Assembly: GCA_010093515.1 (NCBI GenBank)
Contig: MU001675.1
Coordinates: 635,291-699,290 of the forward strand
DNA: 64,000 nucleotides
Origin: Lineolata rhizophorae
Taxonomy: Eukaryota; Ascomycota; Dothideomycetes; Lineolatales; Lineolataceae
Direction: 5' to 3'
In this document: piece after piece, positions 60,297 to 64,000 of the stretch
Numbering within the stretch: position 1 is the first letter of the stretch
Layout: each line of letters begins with the position of its first letter
The notes under the pieces: model-generated
What the model saw: only the letters and a program-made list of their open reading frames with translations
What the model was told of the DNA's origin: nothing
The model's database searches: none
Made by a program: the position numbers and the translations under genes

Positions 60297-61679
60297 TTAC
60301 TAAAGTAGCTATATCATCGTTCATATGAGTCCATTAATCGATAGGCCATGTGAGATTTTGAGCTAACATGTAGCAGAATTTCATGCAATAGCGTCTGATC
60401 CATGTGACACTATCTTTAGTTTGCTAACTCTACCAGGGTATCTATGTTTTGAGCACAGCACTACTATGGTACTATCCAAATACGAGGAAAATGCATCCCA
60501 TCTCAAAACGGATCAAATACCATTCGAATGAATAGTCTCAAAGCCAGGTATTCCAGCATATATGTATTGTATGTATTTACGAGGAGGAGTTGAGCCGACT
60601 AAACCCCTTGTAATGCTTAGCTTAGACTCACCGGTGAATATCAATGGGCGAGCTACACCAAGGGAAAATTCCTATATAAAATGTAGGTAGCCCGCATAGC
60701 TATTTGTAGTCGATAGTCCTTGCGCTTACTCAGGTCTTGAAAATCGCCTCATCGCTCTTCTGGACCCTGTATGTTAGCATATATAGTTGCTAGCCAGCAG
60801 CATCGCACTGAAGTGCGATACTGTGCCAGTCTTTTGGCCAAGTTGGCTAGCTGCAGGCTAGGGTACGCTAGACCTAACGCTGTAAGCATTGTTGATCTCG
60901 ATTTCTCTTCGAGCTTAGAACATAGGCTGCTCACAATAGCAAGTCAATTCGGCGGACTGCGCATCTTTTACGAGTACTTTAGTACATTGGAAAAACACCC
61001 GGGGATGTGGGGGGAATTCCACCGCAGAGCCTTTTTTTTGTGTGTGTGTATTTGGGGAAGGGGGGGGGTAAAGTGGGAAAATGTGGGACCGAATCAACGT
61101 ATCAGTTTCCCTTTAATGAACCATTCGTATAGTTTCTGTCAAAATCTTTACATATTCCCTTGCTATTCCTTTCTTAATTTCATTGAATGTATTTAGAGAG
61201 ATTCTTACATTTAATTCTACCAATTAGAATGTAGTTATCAGATCGTTGTAAAAACCATAATTACACGGTAAACTATGAAGGAAAAATTTCAACACACATA
61301 TATTTTAGAGGCCACTTCTTTTAAACAATTCTTTTACGAGTCATATTTGAATGGGCTTATGGGGTTCACAGCTAGCCAGTCTTGGGGGTTTTGGGGCATG
61401 TCGACCCTGTGGGGCTACAGGGAACAATCTGGGACAGGTGTGGGGCTTTTCCACTCTCTATCGTCAAATGCAATACTATGACATTAGCAACAACCACCCA
61501 CATTTTGCCTTGACGGCAAAGTAATATCGGGTATGGCTCATAAGAGAGCAAGTAGCATGGTTCTAGCTACCTTCAAAATCATCCGGTGAAGGCTAATTAA
61601 CCTTAGTAGTCACTACACAAATTTTTTCACCTATCGCCCACTTTCAGCCTACTTGAGATTCTCTGCATTACTGCCCGCC
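60297..61679. other. Spacer upstream of the aldehyde dehydrogenase gene
   Basis: 1.4 kb, AT-rich. It has a T/GT/G run at about 61029-61069 and an 8-bp-arm hairpin at 60802-60819. GTGGGG motifs lie at 61007-61012, 61409-61414 and 61440-61445. No gene was seen. Confidence 0.45.
61409..61445 (+). promoter_or_regulatory. Paired GTGGGGCT motifs upstream of the dehydrogenase
   Basis: TGTGGGGCTA and TGTGGGGCTT begin at 61408 and 61439, 31 bp apart (about three helical turns) and 235-271 bp before the dehydrogenase ATG. The same extended form, GTGGGGCTT, occurs at 54819 upstream of the P450. Confidence 0.4.
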
Positions 61680-63312
61680 ATGTCCAACTCCACAGACTTC
61701 TTCCGTTTCCACAATGTAATTAATGGAGTCTGTCGCGAGGGCACCCAGACATACCAAGGCGTTAACCCGTCCACTCGGAAGCCGCTCTGGGACATCCCCG
61801 TCGCGGCAGCCGCGGACCTCGACGACGCCGTGTCTGCGGCGCAAGCAGCTTTTCCGGGATGGGCGAAAACTGGCTGGGCGGGGCGCCAGTCGCGCCTGGC
61901 CGAGGCGCGGAAGATATTGCACGAAAATCGGGAGCTGATGGCAGGCCTAATCGTTGAGGAGTGTGGGAAGCCGGTAATTCGCAAGCAGCCCCGATCGAGG
62001 AGTCTGCAGACGAAGAGGAGAATAGCTACAAGCTGATGTGGTGAAGATTCAGTTTGCCAGTCTTGAAGTACAGCATTCACTAGACTTTCTGGACTTCTAC
62101 GGTAGAGACTCATCACCCCAATTCTCGCGGATGGGCATTGACATTCTGCAGGGAAGGTACGCCCACTCGAACCTAGAATAGTGCAGGATGATGCAGACCT
62201 AAAAATATCGGTCTACCACGTTCCACTTGGAGTCGTCGCAGCCATTTGTCCTTGGAATTTTCCGCTGGTGCTCGCCATGGCGAAAATTAGCGCCGGCTTG
62301 TTGACTGGCAACTGCGTTATCACGAAGCCATCCCCCTTCACACCATATAGCATCATCAAATTCACGGAGCTGGTCCGAGATGCGTTCCCCGCCGGCGTCC
62401 TTCAGGCGCTCCATGGCGACGACACGCTCGGTCCAAAAATGTGCGAGCATCCAGGTATTCAAAAGATCAGCTTCACCGGCTCGACTACGACAGGCAAGAA
62501 GATCATGGCCTCGGCCAGCAAGACGCTAAAGAGAGTCACTTTGGAACTCGGAGGAAACAGTGCCAGCATCATCTGCCCCGACGTTGATGTGAACATCGTC
62601 GCCCCGCAGGTCGCAATGGGGTCCTTCTTTAACTCTGGACAACTCTGTGTGGCTAGCAAGCGGCTCTTCGTGCACAAAGACATCTACAGGCCTTTCCTTG
62701 AAGCCATGATCAACACCGTTAAGTCGTGGAAGGTAGGAACGGCGAATACGGAGGATGTGATGCTTGGCCCCGTGCAGAACGAGATGCAGTACAACGTGGT
62801 CAAGCAATTCTTCTCTGATTCGCTGGAGAAGGGACACACGTTCGCATTTGGGGGAGAAATTGAGCCCCAGGCAGACAACTTTGTCGTGAAACCCGCCATC
62901 GTGGATAATCCTCCGGATGAGTCTCTAGTGGTGACCGGAGAAGCTTTCGGTGCGTCTTGCTTTCCCGCTTGCTTTTTATCCGAGGAATGTGCTGCTGATA
63001 CATTTCAAAGGACCGATAGTTCCAATTCAGACATGGGAAAATGAAGAAGAGGTGATCAAGCGTGCCAATAATACTGAAACAGGGTTGGGTGGCGCTGTAT
63101 GGTCCAGAGACGTCGCAAGAGCTGAGAGAATAGCACATTCCATTGAAGCTGGAACCATATGGATAAACAGTTTTGAGAAACCTCTCCCTCAGGCACACCT
63201 CGCAGGCCACAAGCAGAGTGGCATAGGGGGTGAATGGGGAGAGGAGGGGTTGCTTTCGTATTGTATCCCTCGAACAATACACTATTATAAGAACCCAGTT
63301 GTGATAGAGTAG
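61680..63312 (+). CDS. NAD(P)-dependent aldehyde dehydrogenase
   Basis: Oxidises an aldehyde to its acid; in this setting an aromatic aldehyde such as the VAO product is a reasonable guess. Exons 61680-61973, 62053-62101, 62152-62949 and 63011-63312 give 480 residues. The conserved residues are present: Asn150 in PWNF, the general base Glu246 in LELGGNS and the nucleophile Cys280 in NSGQLCVASK. FTGSTTTGKKI is the cofactor-binding loop; the C-terminal part has GPIVPIQTW and GEWGEEGLLSYC. The second exon is only 49 nt, and the segment between ECGKP and EVQHSLDFLDFYG is slightly shorter than in many relatives, so the first intron boundaries are less certain. No targeting signal was seen. It lies downstream of the C2H2 regulator in the same orientation. 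Confidence 0.88.
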
Positions 63313-64000
63313 GGATGGCGAGGGTGTCAGGCATGCTAATTCTTACTCAAACACAAAACCTAGCGGGAGATTAGCCCTTGGAGAGCTTGACCGCGGCTGA
63401 GAGTTGTAGCTGGCTCCCGTATTTGCACATCAGTATAATTGGCTAGTCATGTGTCGTGCAGCATCATCAATGTTCTCACTCCAATGAAATGGGAACGGGT
63501 TTGGGCAAATTAGCTATTTAGACAAATTACCTGTCATTTGAGTCATTGCTGTACCTTGTTAAAATCGTGTATGGTTGCTACACCATGCGTCTCTATGTCT
63601 CCAAATGCGAAAACATCCATAGATTCTGCCGTTCTCTGTTTTTCAAGAGCGCAGAATTGTTCTAGCAATTTAAGCTTCTAATCAAGGTTAACTTCAATTT
63701 CTTTGAGCCGTAGCCCACTTATAAGATACTCCATACTCGGCCTATTATCATGAAACCCCAAGTTACTTGGGGATCCCTGATAACCCTATAAAAGGCTTGA
63801 TTACGTAGGATCCCTAGAGCGAACCTAGAAAGGTCTCCTAGTAGATTGGCTCTGCGTATATATATATAATATACCTAGGAGAGCTAGTGCCCTCGCTTCC
63901 CAATAATTAGTCAACTAATATACTTCTATGCTCTTTCAGACCATTATAATATAGTTAGCCTAACGTGTTTCATCACCGAGTCGTCAATATCACCGAGTCG
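63313..64000. other. AT-rich region to the window end, no gene seen
   Basis: AT-rich with a (TA)n run at about 63857-63873. No coding signal was recognised. It may mark the right border of the accessory block. Confidence 0.45.
63972..64000 (+). repeat. Start of a 17-bp tandem repeat cut by the window edge
   Basis: ATCACCGAGTCG occurs at 63972-63983 and again at 63989-64000, giving a 17-bp period (ATCACCGAGTCGTCAAT). It may continue beyond the window. Confidence 0.6.

Noticed and set aside
60802-60819. Perfect 8-bp hairpin (ATCGCACT / AGTGCGAT) in the spacer before the dehydrogenase
   Set aside because: Short and isolated, with no T-run or promoter context. It is expected by chance in a window of this size.

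Overview
The window is chromosomal DNA of a filamentous ascomycete (Pezizomycotina). The genes are split by short spliceosomal introns, mostly 50-140 nt, with GT(A/G)NGN donors, CTAAC/CTGAC-like branch sites and YAG acceptors. It carries families typical of these fungi: a HET-domain protein, a DUF2434-type membrane protein, a PTR2 peptide transporter, a vanillyl-alcohol-oxidase-type flavoenzyme and a C2H2/Fungal_trans regulator. I saw no rRNA, convincing tRNA, CRISPR array or intact transposon. The species cannot be named from this sequence alone. All gene models were spliced by hand, by joining exons in phase to match the expected protein family.

Layout. 0-12 kb holds housekeeping genes: SPT7 (SAGA bromodomain subunit, cut by the left edge), a VanZ-like membrane protein, ribosomal protein eS26, a four-CBS/PB1 membrane protein (Mug70-like) and the importin PSE1/KAP121. 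13.8-16.1 kb is an intronless HET-domain gene between gene-poor spacers. 17.5-21.8 kb is a divergent pair of Pol II initiation genes, MED11 and TAF5. A 3.7-kb GC-rich stretch without a recognisable gene leads into PTR2 (25.5-27.4 kb). 28.5-36 kb carries a Cys-rich surface protein, a PAF-acetylhydrolase-like lipase and a SprT/GCNA-type protease. 36.2-44.9 kb is a compact block for nuclear transport and protein turnover: MOG1, BUD20, NUP159 and, divergently, the proteasome subunit PUP1. A DUF2434-type membrane protein lies at 46.4-48.1 kb. A 3.2-kb gene-free stretch then separates it from an accessory block.

The accessory block (51.3-63.3 kb) is the most interesting part. It has a VAO-type 4-phenol oxidase and a cytochrome P450 transcribed divergently from a 1.6-kb spacer, then a C2H2 zinc-finger regulator with a Fungal_trans domain, then an aldehyde dehydrogenase. 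Together they resemble a regulated pathway for para-substituted phenols (benzylic or allylic oxidation to an aldehyde, then to an acid, with a P450 step). A recurring motif, GYGGGG (complement CCCCRC), is arranged in 7-bp tandem arrays. It occurs in the regulator's own promoter, in the VAO/P450 spacer, upstream of the dehydrogenase and in a dense patch at the left border. The motif fits both the specificity I would predict for the encoded two-finger protein and the CreA consensus SYGGRG. It therefore suggests either an autoregulated regulon or carbon catabolite repression of the cluster.
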